Part shown: positions 34,401-47,170 of the stretch, one piece after another | How the letters are laid out: each line of letters opens with the position of its first letter | Position numbering within the stretch: position 1 is the stretch's first letter | From: Lasioglossum baleicum | Lineage: Eukaryota > Arthropoda > Insecta > Hymenoptera > Halictidae | Reading direction: 5' to 3' | Assembly: GCF_051020765.1 (NCBI RefSeq) | Contig: NW_027469186.1 | Location: forward strand, 1-64,000 | Length of the DNA: 64,000 nucleotides | Position numbers and translations under genes: made by a program | The notes under the pieces: model-generated | Told to the model about the DNA's origin: nothing | The model's database searches: none | What the model saw: the letters and a program-made list of their open reading frames with translations, nothing else

Positions 34401-37400
34401 GGCTAGTCGAGCAAAAACACGTGCGAGAGGATGCATCCCGCAGGCTAGTCGAGTAAAAACACGTGCGAAAGGATGCATCCCGCAGGCTAGTCGAGCAAAA
34501 ACACGTGCGAGGTTTTGTGGGATGCGCATGCGCAGGTTTTGTGGGATGCGTATGCGCAGGTTTTTTGGGATGCGCATGTGCAGGTTTTTTGAGATGCGCA
34601 TGGCTAGTCGAGCAAAAACACGTGCGAGAGGATGCATCCCGCAGGCTAGTCGAGCACAAACACGTGCGAGAGGATGCATCCCGCAGGCTAGTCGAGCAAA
34701 AACACGTGCGAGAGGATGCATCCCGCAGGCTAGTCGCGTAAAAACACGTGCGAGACGATGCATCCCGCAGGCTAGTCGAGTAAAAACACGTGCGAGAGGA
34801 TGCATCCCGCAGGCTAGTCGAGCAAAAACACGTGCGAGAGGATGCATCCCGCAGGCTAGTCGAGTAAAAACACGTGCGAGAGGATGCATCCCGCAGGCTA
34901 GTCGAGTAAAAACACGTGCGAGGTTTTGTGGGATGCGCATGTGCAGGTTTTTTGGGATGCGCATGGCTAGTCGAGCAAAAACACGTGCGAGAGGATGCAT
35001 CCATCAGGGTAGTCGAGTAAAAACACGTGCGAGAGGATGCATCCCGCAGGCTAGTCGAGTAAAAACACGTGCGAGAGGATGCATCCCGCAGGCTAGTCGA
35101 GCAAAAACACGTGCGAGAGGATGCATCCCGCAGGCTAGTCGAGTAAAAACACGTGCGAGAGGATGCATCCCGCAGGCTAGTCGAGCAAAAACACGTGCGA
35201 GAGGATGCATCCCGCAGGCTAGTCGAGTAAAAACACGTGCGAAAGGATGCATCCCGCAGTCTAGTCGAGCACAAACACGTGCGAGGTTTTGTGGGATGCG
35301 CATGCGCAGGTTTTGTGGGATGCGCATGCGCAGGTTTTTTGGGATGCGCATGTGCAGGTTTTTTGGGATGCGCATGGCTAGTCGAGCAAAAACACGTGCG
35401 AGAGGATGCATCCCGCAGGCTAGTCGAGTAAAAACACGTGCGAGAGGATGCATCCCGCAGGCTAGTCGAGTAAAAACACGTGCGAGGTTTTGTGGGATGC
35501 GCATGCGCAGGTTATGTGGGATGCGCATGCGCAGGTTTTTTGGGATGCGCATGCGCAGGTTTTTTGGGATGCGCATGCGCAGGTTTTTTGGGATGCGCAT
35601 GCGCAGGTTTTTTGGGATGCGCATGGCTAGTCGAGCTAAAACACGTGCGAGAGGATGCATCCATCAGGGTAGTCGAGTAAAAACACGTGCGAGAGGATGC
35701 ATCCCGCAGGCTAGTCGAGTAAAAACACGTGCGAGAGGATGCATCCCGCAGGGTAGTCGAGTAAAAACACGTGCGAGAGGATGCATCCCGCAGGCTAGTC
35801 GAGTAAAAACACGTGCGAGAGGATGCATCCCGCAGGCTAGTCGAGCAAAAACACGTGCGAGAGGATGCATCCCGCAGGCTAGTCGAGCAAAAACACGTGC
35901 GAGAGGATGCATCCCGCAGGCTAGTCGAGTAAAAACACGTGCGAGAGGATGCATCCCGCAGGCTAGTCGAGCACAAACACGTGCGAGAGGATGCATCCCG
36001 CAGGCTAGTCGAGCAAAAACACGTGCGAGAGGATGCATCCCGCAGGCTAGTCGAGTAAAAACACGTGCGAAAGGATGCATCCCGCAGTCTAGTCGAGCAC
36101 AAACACGTGCGAGGTTTTGTGGGATGCGCATGCGCAGGTTTTGTGGGATGCGCATGCGCAGATTTTTTGGGATGCGCATGCGCAGGTTTTTTGGGATGCG
36201 CATGGCTAGTCGAGCAAAAACACGTGCGAGAGGATGCATCCCGCAGGCTAGTCGAGCAAAAACACGTGCGAGAGGATGCATCCCGCAGGCTAGTCGAGTA
36301 AAAACACGTGCGAAAGGATGCATCCCGCAGGCTAGTCGAGCACAAACACGTGCGAGGTTTTGTGGGATGCGCATGCGCAGGTTTTGTGGGATGCGCATGC
36401 GCAGATTTTTTGGGATGCGCATGCGCAGGTTTTTTGGGATGCGCATGGCTAGTCGAGTAAAAACACGTGCGAGAGGATGCATCCCGCAGGCTAGTCGAGT
36501 AAAAACACGTGCGAGAGGATGCATCCCGCAGGCTAGTCGAGCAAAAACACGTGCGAGAGGATGCATCCATCTGGGTAGTCGAGTAAAAACACGTGCGAGA
36601 GGATGCATCCCGCAGGCTAGTCGAGTAAAAACACGTGCGAGAGGATGCATCCCGCAGGCTAGTCGAGCAAAAACACGTGCGAGAGGATGCATCCCGCAGG
36701 CTAGTCGAGCAAAAACACGTGCGAGAGGATGCATCCCGCAGGCTAGTCGAGTAAAAACACGTGCGAGAGGATGCATCCCGCAGGCTAGTCGAGCAAAAAC
36801 ACGTGCGAGAGGATGCATCCCGCATGGCTAGTCGAGTAAAAACACGTGCGAGAGGATGCATCCCGCAGGGTAGTCGAGTAAAAACACGTGCGAGAGGATG
36901 CATCCCGCAGGCTAGTCGAGTAAAAACACGTGCGAGAGGATGCATCCCGCAGGCTAGTCGAGCAAAAACACGTGCGAGAGGATGAATCCCGCAGGCTAGT
37001 CGAGCAAAAACACGTGCGAGAGGATGCATCCCGCAGGCTAGTCGAGTAAAAACACGTGCGAGAGGATGCATCCCGCAGGCTAGTCGAGCACAAACACGTG
37101 CGAGAGGATGCATCCCGCAGGCTAGTCGAGCAAAAACACGTGCGAGAGGATGCATCCCGCAGGCTAGTCGAGTAAAAACACGTGCGAAAGGATGCATCCC
37201 GCAGTCTAGTCGAGCACAAACACGTGCGAGGTTTTGTGGGATGCGCATGCGCAGGTTTTGTGGGATGCGCATGCGCAGATTTTTTGGGATGCGCATGCGC
37301 AGGTTTTTTGGGATGCGCATGGCTAGTCGAGCAAAAACACGTGCGAGAGGATGCATCCCGCAGGCTAGTCGAGCAAAAACACGTGCGAGAGGATGCATCC

Positions 37401-39666
37401 CGCAGGCTAGTCGAGTAAAAACACGTGCGAAAGGATGCATCCCGCAGGCTAGTCGAGCACAAACACGTGCGAGGTTTTGTGGGATGCGCATGCGCAGGTT
37501 TTGTGGGATGCGCATGCGCAGATTTTTTGGGATGCGCATGCGCAGGTTTTTTGGGATGCGCATGGCTAGTCGAGGAAAAACACGTGCGAGAGGATGCATC
37601 CCGCAGGCTAGTCGAGTAAAAACACGTGCGAGACGATGCATCCCGCAGGCTAGTCGAGTAAAAACACGTGCGAGAGGATGCATCCCGCAGGCTAGTCGAG
37701 CAAAAACACGTGCGAGAGGATGCATCCCGCAGGCTAGTCGAGTAAAAACACGTGCGAGAGGATGCATCCCGCAGGCTAGTCGAGTAAAAACACGTGCGAG
37801 GTTTTGTGGGATGCGCATGCGCAGGTTTTGTGGGATGCGCATGCGCAGGTTTTTTGGGATGCGCATGTGCAGGTTTTTTGAGATGCGCATGGCTAGTCGA
37901 GCAAAAACACGTGCGAGAGGATGCATCCCGCAGGCTAGTCGAGTAAAAACACGTGCGAGGTTTTGTGGGATGCGCATGCGCAGGTTTTTTGGGATGCGCA
38001 TGGCTAGTCGAGCAAAAACACGTGCGAGAGGATGCATCCCGCAGGCTAGCCGAGCAAAAACACGTGCGAGAGGATGCATCCCGCAGGCTAGTCGAGTAAA
38101 AACACGTGCGAGGTTTTGTGGGATGCGCATGCGCAGGTTTTGTGGGATGCGCATGCGCAGGTTTTTTGGGATGCGCATGTGCAGGTTTTTTGGGATGCGC
38201 ATGGCTAGTCGAGCAAAAACACGTGCGAGAGGATGCATCCCGCAGGGTAGTCGAGTAAAAACACGTGCGAGAGGATGCATCCCGCAGGCTAGTCCAGTAA
38301 AAACACGTGCGAGAGGATGCATCCCGCAGGCTAGTCGAGTAAAAACACGTGCGAGAGGATGCATCCCGCAGGCTAGTCGAGCACAAACACGTGCGAGAGG
38401 ATGCATCCCGCAGGCTAGTCGAGCAAAAACACGTGCGAGAGGATGCATCCCGCAGGCTAGTCGAGTAAAAACACGTGCGAAAGGATGCATCCCGCAGTCT
38501 AGTCGAGCACAAACACGTGCGAGGTTTTGTGGGATGCGCATGCGCAGGTTTTTTGGGATGCGCATGGCTAGTCGATCAAAAACACGTGCGAGAGGATGCA
38601 TCCCGCAGGCTAGTCGAGCAAAAACACGTGCGAGAGGATGCATCCCGCAGGCTAGTCGAGTAAAAACACGTGCGAAAGGATGCATCCCGCAGGCTAGTCG
38701 AGCACAAACACGTGCGAGGTTTTGTGGGATGTGCATGCGCAGGTTTTTTGGGATGCGCATGCGCAGGTTTTTTGGGATGCGCATGTGCAGGTTTTTTGGG
38801 ATGCGCATGGCTAGTCGAGCAAAAACACGTGCGAGAGGATGCATCCCGCAGGCTAGCCGAGTAAAAACACGTGCGAGAGGATGCATCCAGCAGGCTAGTC
38901 GAGTAAAAACACGTGCGAGGTTTTGTGGGATGCGCATACGCAGGTTTTGTGGGATGCGCATGCGCAGGTTTTTTGGGATGCGCATGCGCAGGTTTTTTGG
39001 GATGCGCATGCGCAGGTTTTTTGGGATGCGCATGGCTAGTCGAGCAAAAACACGTGCGAGACGATGCATCCCGCAGGGTAGTCGAGTAAAAACACGTGCG
39101 AGAGGATGCATCCCGCAGGCTAGTCCAGTAAAAACACGTGCGAGAGGATGCATCCCGCAGGCTAGTCGAGTAAAAACACGTGCGAGGTTTTGTGGGATGC
39201 GCATGCGCAGGTTTTGTGGGATGCGCATGCGCAGGTTTTTTTGGGATGCGCATGTGTAGGTTTTTTGGGATGCGCATGGCTAGTCGAGCAAAAACACGTG
39301 CGAGAGGATGCATCCCGCAGGCTAGTCGAGTAAAAACACGTGCGAGAGGATGCATCCCGCAGGCTAGTCGAGTAAAAACACGTGCGAGGTTTTGTGGGAT
39401 GCGCATGCGCAGGTTTTGTGGGATGCGCATGCGCAGGTTTTTTGGGATGCGCATGCGCAGGTTTTTTGGGATGCGCATGGCTAGTCGAGCAAAAACACGT
39501 GCGAGAGGATGCATCCATCAGGGTAGTCGAGTAAAAACACGTGCGAGAGGATGCATCCCGCAGGCTAGTCGAGTAAAAACACGTGCGAGAGGATGCATCC
39601 CGCAGGCTAGTCGAGCAAAAACACGTGCGAGAGGATGCATCCCGCAGGCTAGTCGAGCAAAAACAC

Positions 39667-42600
39667 GTGCGAGAGGATGCATCCCGCAGTCTAGTCGAGC
39701 ACAAACACGTGCGAGGTTTTGTGGGATGCGCATGCGCAGGTTTTATGGGATGCGCATGCGCAGATTTTTTGGGATGCGCATGCGCAGGTTTTTTGGGATG
39801 CGCACTGGCTAGTCGAGCAAAAACACGTGCGAGAGGATGCATCCCGCAGGCTAGTCGAGCACAAACACGTGCGAGAGGATGCATCCCGCAGGCTAGTCGA
39901 GCAAAAACACGTGCGAGAGGATGCATCCCGCAGGCTAGTCGAGTAAAAACACGTGCGAAAGGATGCATCCCGCAGTCTAGTCGAGCACAAACACGTGCGA
40001 GGTTTTGTGGGATGCGCATGCGCAGGTTTTGTGGGATGCGCATGCGCAGATTTTTTGGGATGCGCATGCGCAGGTTTTTTGGGATGCGCACTGGCTAGTC
40101 GAGCAAAAACACGTGCGAGAGGATGCATCCCGCAGGCTAGTCGAGCACAAACACGTGCGAGAGGATGCATCCCGCAGGCTAGTCGAGCAAAAACACGTGC
40201 GAGAGGATGCATCCCGCAGGCTAGTCGAGCACAAACACGTGCGAGGTTTTGTGGGATTCGCATGCGCAGGTTTTGTGGGATGCGCATGCGCAGATTTTTT
40301 GGGATGCGCATGCGCAGGTTTTTTGGGATGCGCATGGCTAGTCGAGCAAAAACACGTGCGAGAGGATGCATCCCGCAGGCTAGTCGAGTAAAAACACGTG
40401 CGAGACGATGCATCCCGCAGGCTAGTCGAGTAAAAACACGTGCGAGAGGATGCATCCCGCAGGCTAGTCGAGTAAAAACACGTGCGAGAGGATGCATCCC
40501 GCAGGCTAGTCGAGTAAAAACACGTGCGAGGTTTTGTGGGATGCGCATGCGCAGGTTTTTTGGGATGCGCATGCGCAGGTTTTTTGGGATGCGCATGGCT
40601 AGTCGAGCAAAAACACGTGCGAGAGGATACATCCCGCAAGCTAGCCGAGCAAAAACACGTGCGAGAGGATGCATCCCACAGGCTAGTCGAGTAAAAACAC
40701 GTGCGAGGTTTTGTGGGATGCGCATGCGCAGGTTTTGTGGGATGCGCATGCGCAGGTTTTTTGGGATGCGCATGTGCAGGTTTTTTGGGATGCGCATGGC
40801 TAGTCGAGCAAAAACACGTGCGAGAGGATGCATCCCGCAGGCTAGTCGAGTAAAAACACGTGCGAGAGGATGCATCCCGCAGGCTAGTCGAGTAAAAACA
40901 CGTGCGAGGTTTTGTGGGATGCGCATACGCAGGTTTTGTGGGATGCGCATGCGCAGGTTTTTTGGGATGCGCATGCGCAGGTTTTTTGGGATGCGCATGC
41001 GCAGGTTTTTTGGGATGCGCATGGCTAGTCGAGCAAAAACACGTGCGAGAGGATGCATCCCGCAGGCTAGCCGAGCAAAAACACGTGCGAGAGGATGCAT
41101 CCCGCAGGCTAGTCGAGTAAAAACACGTGCGAGGTTTTGTGGGATGCGCATACGCAGGTTTTGTGGGATGCGCATGCGCAGGTTTTTTGGGATGCGCATG
41201 CGCAGGTTTTTTGGGATACGCATGCGCAGGTTTTTTGGGATGCGCATGGCTAGTCGAGCAAAAACACGTGCGAGAGGATGCATCCCGCAGGGTAGTCGAG
41301 TAAAAACACGTGCGAGAGGATGCATCCCGCAGGCTAGTCCAGTAAAAACACGTGCGAGAGGATGCATCCCGCAGGCTAGTCGAGTAAAAACACGTGCGAG
41401 GTTTTGTGGGATGCGCATGCGCAGGTTTTGTGGGATGCGCATGCGCAGGTTTTTTGGGATGCGCATGTGCAGGTTTTTTGGGATGCGCATGGCTAGTCGA
41501 GCAAAAACACGTGCGAGAGGATGCATCCCGCAGGCTAGTCGAGTAAAAACACGTGCGAGAGGATGCATCCCGCAGGCTAGTCGAGTAAAAACACGTGCGA
41601 GGTTTTGTGGGATGCGCATGCGCAGGTTTTGTGGGATGCGCATGCGCAGGTTTTTTGGGATGCGCATGTGCAGGTTTTTTGAGATGCGCATGGCTAGTCG
41701 AGCAAAAACACGTGCGAGAGGATGCATCCCGCAGGCTAGTCGAGCAAAAACACGTGCGAGAGGATGCATCCCGCAGGCTAGTCGAGCAAAAACACGTGCG
41801 AGAGGATGCATCCCGCAGGCTAGTCGAGTAAAAACACGTGCGAAAGGATGCATCCCGCAGTCTAGTCGAGCACAAACACGTGCGAGGTTTTGTGGGATGC
41901 GCATGCGCAGGTTTTGTGGGATGCGCATGCGCAGGTTTTTTGGGATGCGCATGGCTAGTCGATCAAAAACACGTGCGAGAGGATGCATCCCGCAGGCTAG
42001 TCGAGCAAAAACACGTGCGAGAGGATGCATCCCGCAGGCTAGTCGAGTAAAAACACGTGCGAAAGGATGCATCCCGCAGGCTAGTCGAGCACAAACACGT
42101 GCGAGGTTTTGTGGGATGTGCATGCGCAGGTTTTGTGGGATGCGCATGCGCAGATTTTTTGGGATGCGCATGCGCAGGTTTTTTGGGATGCGCATGGCTA
42201 GTCGAGCAAAAACACGTGCGAGAGGATGCATCCCGCAGGCTAGTCGAGTAAAAACACGTGCGAGACGATGCATCCCGCAGGCTAGTCGAGTAAAAACACG
42301 TGCGAAAGGATGCATCCCGCAGGCTAGTCGAGCACAAACACGTGCGAGGTTTTGTGGGATGCGCATGCGCAGGTTTTGTGGGATGCGTATGCGCAGATTT
42401 TTTGGGATGCGCATGCGCAGGTTTTTTGGGATGCGCATGCGCAGGTTTTTTGGGATGCGCATGGCTAGTCGAGCAAAAACACGTGCGAGAGGATGCATCC
42501 CGCAGGCTAGTCGAGTAAAAACACGTGCGAGACGATGCATCCCGCAGGCTAGTCGAGTAAAAACACGTGCGAAAGGATGCATCCCGCAGGCTAGTCGAGC

Positions 42601-44300
42601 ACAAACACGTGCGAGGTTTTGTGGGATGCGCATGCGCAGGTTTTGTGGGATGCGCATGCGCAGGTTTTGTGGGATGCGCATGCGCAGATTTTTTGGGATG
42701 CGCATGCGCAGGTTTTTTGGGATGCGCATGGCTAGTCGAGCAAAAACACGTGCGAGAGGATGCATCCCGCAGGCTAGTCGAGTAAAAACACGTGCGAGAC
42801 GATGCATCCCGCAGGCTAGTCGAGTAAAAACATGTGCGAGAGGATGCATCCCGCAGGCTAGTCGAGCAAAAACACGTGCGAGAGGATGCATCCCGCAGGC
42901 TAGTCGAGTAAAAACACGTGCGAGAGGATGCATCCCGCAGGCTAGTCGAGTAAAAACACGTGCGAGGTTTTGTGGGATGCGCATGCGCAGGTTTTGTGGG
43001 ATGCGCATGCGCAGGTTTTTTGGGATGCGCATGTGCAGGTTTTTTGAGATGCGCATGGCTAGTCGAGCAAAAACACGTGCGAGAGGATGCATCCATCAGG
43101 GTAGTCGAGTAAAAACACGTGCGAGAGGATGCATCCCGCAGGCTAGTCGAGTAAAAACAGCTGCGAGAGGATGCATCCCGCAGGCTAGTCGAGCAAAAAC
43201 ACGTGCGAGAGGATGCATCCCGCAGGCTAGTCGAGCAAAAACACGTGCGAGAGGATGCATCCCGCAGGCAAGTCGAGTAAAAACACGTGCGAAAGGATGC
43301 ATCCCGCAGTCTAGTCGAGCACAAACACGTGCGAGGTTTTGTGGGATGCGCATGCGCAGGTTTTATGGGATGCGCATGCGCAGATTTTTTGGGATGCGCA
43401 TGCGCAGGTTTTTTGGGATGCGCACTGGCTAGTCGAGCAAAAACACGTGCGAGAGGATGCATCCCGCAGGCTAGTCGAGCACAAACACGTGCGAGAGGAT
43501 GCATCCCGCAGGCTAGTCGAGCAAAAACACGTGCGAGAGGATGCATCCCGCAGGCTAGTCGAGTAAAAACACGTGCGAAAGGATGCATCCCGCAGTCTAG
43601 TCGAGCACAAACACGTGCGAGGTTTTGTGGGATGCGCATGCGCAGGTTTTGTGGGATGCGCATGCGCAGATTTTTTGGGATGCGCATGCGCAGGTTTTTT
43701 GGGATGCGCACTGGCTAGTCGAGCAAAAACACGTGCGAGAGGATGCATCCCGCAGGCTAGTCGAGCACAAACACGTGCGAGAGGATGCATCCCGCAGGCT
43801 AGTCGAGCAAAAACACGTGCGAGAGGATGCATCCCGCAGGCTAGTCGAGTAAAAACACGTGCGAAAGGATGCATCCCGCAGTCTAGTCGAGCACAAACAC
43901 GTGCGAGGTTTTGTGGGATGCACATGCGCAGGTTTTGTGGGATGCGCATGCGCAGATTTTTTGGGATGCGCATGCGCAGGTTTTTTGGGATGCGCATGGC
44001 TAGTCGAGCAAAAACACGTGCGAGAGGATGCATCCCGCAGGCTAGTCGAGCAAAAACACGTGCGAGAGTATGCATCCCGCAGGCTAGTCGAGTAAAAACA
44101 CGTGCGAAAGGATGCATCCCGCAGGCTAGTCGAGCACAAACACGTGCGAGGTTTTGTGGGATTCGCATGCGCAGGTTTTGTGGGATGCGCATGCGCAGAT
44201 TTTTTGGGATGCGCATGCGCAGGTTTTTTGGGATGCGCATGGCTAGTCGAGCAAAAACACGTGCGAGAGGATGCATCCCGCAGGCTAGTCGAGTAAAAAC
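39667..44300. repeat. 286-bp tandem repeats at two places, offset 3,620 bp
   Basis: At 43,287, 43,573 and 43,859 the same module starts at 286-bp steps. The first two have the extra C in GCACTGGCTAG, which makes the period 286 and not a multiple of 3. The same pair occurs at 39,719/40,005, and 39,719/43,339 and 40,005/43,625 are 3,620 bp apart, sharing the rare GGTTTTATGGG B variant. Confidence 0.8.
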
Positions 44301-47170
44301 ACGTGCGAGACGATGCATCCCGCAGGCTAGTCGAGTAAAAACACGTGCGAGAGGATGCATCCCGCAGGCTAGTCGAGTAAAAACACGTGCGAGAGGATGC
44401 ATCCCGCAGGCTAGTCGAGTAAAAACACGTGCGAGGTTTTGTGGGATGCGCATGCGCAGGTTTTTTGGGATGCGCATGCGCAGGTTTTTTGGGATGCGCA
44501 TGGCTAGTCGAGCAAAAACACGTGCGAGAGGATACATCCCGCAAGCTAGCCGAGAAAACACGTGCGAGAGGATGCATCCCACAGGCTAGTCGAGTAAAAA
44601 CACGTGCGAGGTTTTGTGGGATGCGCATGCGCAGGTTTTGTGGGATGCGCATGCGCAGGTTTTTTGGGATGCGCATGTGCAGGTTTTTTGGGATGCGCAT
44701 GGCTAGTCGAGCAAAAACACGTGCGAGAGGATGCATCCCGCAGGCTAGTCGAGTAAAAACACGTGCGAGAGGATGCATCCCGCAGGCTAGTCGAGTAAAA
44801 ACACGTGCGAGGTTTTGTGGGATGCGCATACGCAGGTTTTGTGGGATGCGCATGCGCAGGTTTTTTGGGATGCGCATGCGCAGGTTTTTTGGGATGCGCA
44901 TGCGCAGGTTTTTTGGGATGCGCATGGCTAGTCGAGCAAAAACACGTGCGAGAGGATGCATCCCGCAGGCTAGTCCAGTAAAAACACGTGCGAGAGGATG
45001 CATCCCGCAGGCTAGTCGAGTAAAAACACGTGCGAGGTTTTGTGGGATGCGCATGCGCAGGTTTTGTGGGATGCGCATGCGCAGGTTTTTTGGGATGCGC
45101 ATGTGCAGGTTTTTTGGGATGCGCATGGCTAGTCGAGCAAAAACACGTGCGAGAGGATGCATCCCGCAGGCTAGTCGAGTAAAAACACGTGCGAGAGGAT
45201 GCATCCCGCAGGCTAGTCGAGTAAAAACACGTGCGAAAGGATGCATCCCGCAGGCTAGTCGAGCACAAACACGTGCGAGGTTTTGTGGGATGCGCATGCG
45301 CAGGTTTTGTGGGATGCGCATGCGCAGATTTTTTGGGATGCGCATGCGCAGGTTTTTTGGGATGCGCATGGCTAGTCGAGCAAAAACACGTGCGAGAGGA
45401 TGCATCCCGCAGGCTAGTCGAGCACAAACACGTGCGAGAGGATGCATCCCGCAGGCTAGTCGAGCAAAAACACGTGCGAGAGGATGCATCCCGCAGGCTA
45501 GTCGAGTAAAAACACGTGCGAAAGGATGCATCCCGCAGTCTAGTCGAGCACAAACACGTGCGAGGTTTTGTGGGATGCACATGCGCAGGTTTTGTGGGAT
45601 GCGCATGCGCAGATTTTTTGGGATGCGCATGCGCAGGTTTTTTGGGATGCGCATGGCTAGTCGAGCAAAAACACGTGCGAGAGGATGCATCCCGCAGGCT
45701 AGTCGAGCAAAAACACGTGCGAGAGTATGCATCCCGCAGGCTAGTCGAGTAAAAACACGTGCGAAAGGATGCATCCCGCAGGCTAGTCGAGCACAAACAC
45801 GTGCGAGGTTTTGTGGGATTCGCATGCGCAGGTTTTGTGGGATGCGCATGCGCAGATTTTTTGGGATGCGCATGCGCAGGTTTTTTGGGATGCGCATGGC
45901 TAGTCGAGCAAAAACACGTGCGAGAGGATGCATCCCGCAGGCTAGTCGAGTAAAAACACGTGCGAGACGATGCATCCCGCAGGCTAGTCGAGTAAAAACA
46001 CGTGCGAGAGGATGCATCCCGCAGGCTAGTCGAGTAAAAACACGTGCGAGAGGATGCATCCCGCAGGCTAGTCGAGTAAAAACACGTGCGAGGTTTTGTG
46101 GGATGCGCATGCGCAGGTTTTTTGGGATGCGCATGCGCAGGTTTTTTGGGATGCGCATGGCTAGTCGAGCAAAAACACGTGCGAGAGGATACATCCCGCA
46201 AGCTAGCCGAGCAAAAACACGTGCGAGAGGATGCATCCCACAGGCTAGTCGAGTAAAAACACGTGCGAGGTTTTGTGGGATGCGCATGCGCAGGTTTTGT
46301 GGGATGCGCATGCGCAGGTTTTTTGGGATGCGCATGTGCAGGTTTTTTGGGATGCGCATGGCTAGTCGAGCAAAAACACGTGCGAGAGGATGCATCCCGC
46401 AGGCTAGTCGAGTAAAAACACGTGCGAGAGGATGCATCCCGCAGGCTAGTCGAGTAAAAACACGTGCGAGGTTTTGTGGGATGCGCATACGCAGGTTTTG
46501 TGGGATGCGCATGCGCAGGTTTTTTGGGATGCGCATGCGCAGGTTTTTTGGGATGCGCATGCGCAGGTTTTTTGGGATGCGCATGGCTAGTCGAGCAAAA
46601 ACACGTGCGAGAGGATGCATCCCGCAGGCTAGTCCAGTAAAAACACGTGCGAGAGGATGCATCCCGCAGGCTAGTCGAGTAAAAACACGTGCGAGGTTTT
46701 GTGGGATGCGCATGCGCAGGTTTTGTGGGATGCGCATGCGCAGGTTTTTTGGGATGCGCATGTGCAGGTTTTTTGGGATGCGCATGGCTAGTCGAGCAAA
46801 AACACGTGCGAGAGGATGCATCCCGCAGGCTAGTCGAGTAAAAACACGTGCGAGAGGATGCATCCCGCAGGCTAGTCGAGTAAAAACACGTGCGAAAGGA
46901 TGCATCCCGCAGGCTAGTCGAGCACAAACACGTGCGAGGTTTTGTGGGATGCGCATGCGCAGGTTTTGTGGGATGCGCATGCGCAGATTTTTTGGGATGC
47001 GCATGCGCAGGTTTTTTGGGATGCGCATGGCTAGTCGAGCAAAAACACGTGCGAGAGGATGCATCCCGCAGGCTAGTCGAGTAAAAACACGTGCGAGACG
47101 ATGCATCCCGCAGGCTAGTCGAGTAAAAACACGTGCGAGAGGATGCATCCCGCAGGCTAGTCGAGTAAAA
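43859..47170. repeat. Tandem duplication, offset 1,657 bp
   Basis: Module starts 43,859/45,516 and 44,102/45,759 are 1,657 bp apart and share rare changes (GGGATGCACATG, GAGAGTATGC, GGGATTCGC, GGATACATCCCGCAAG). The first copy has a two-base deletion (GCCGAGAAAACACG near 44,550), so the original period was 1,659. Confidence 0.8.
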
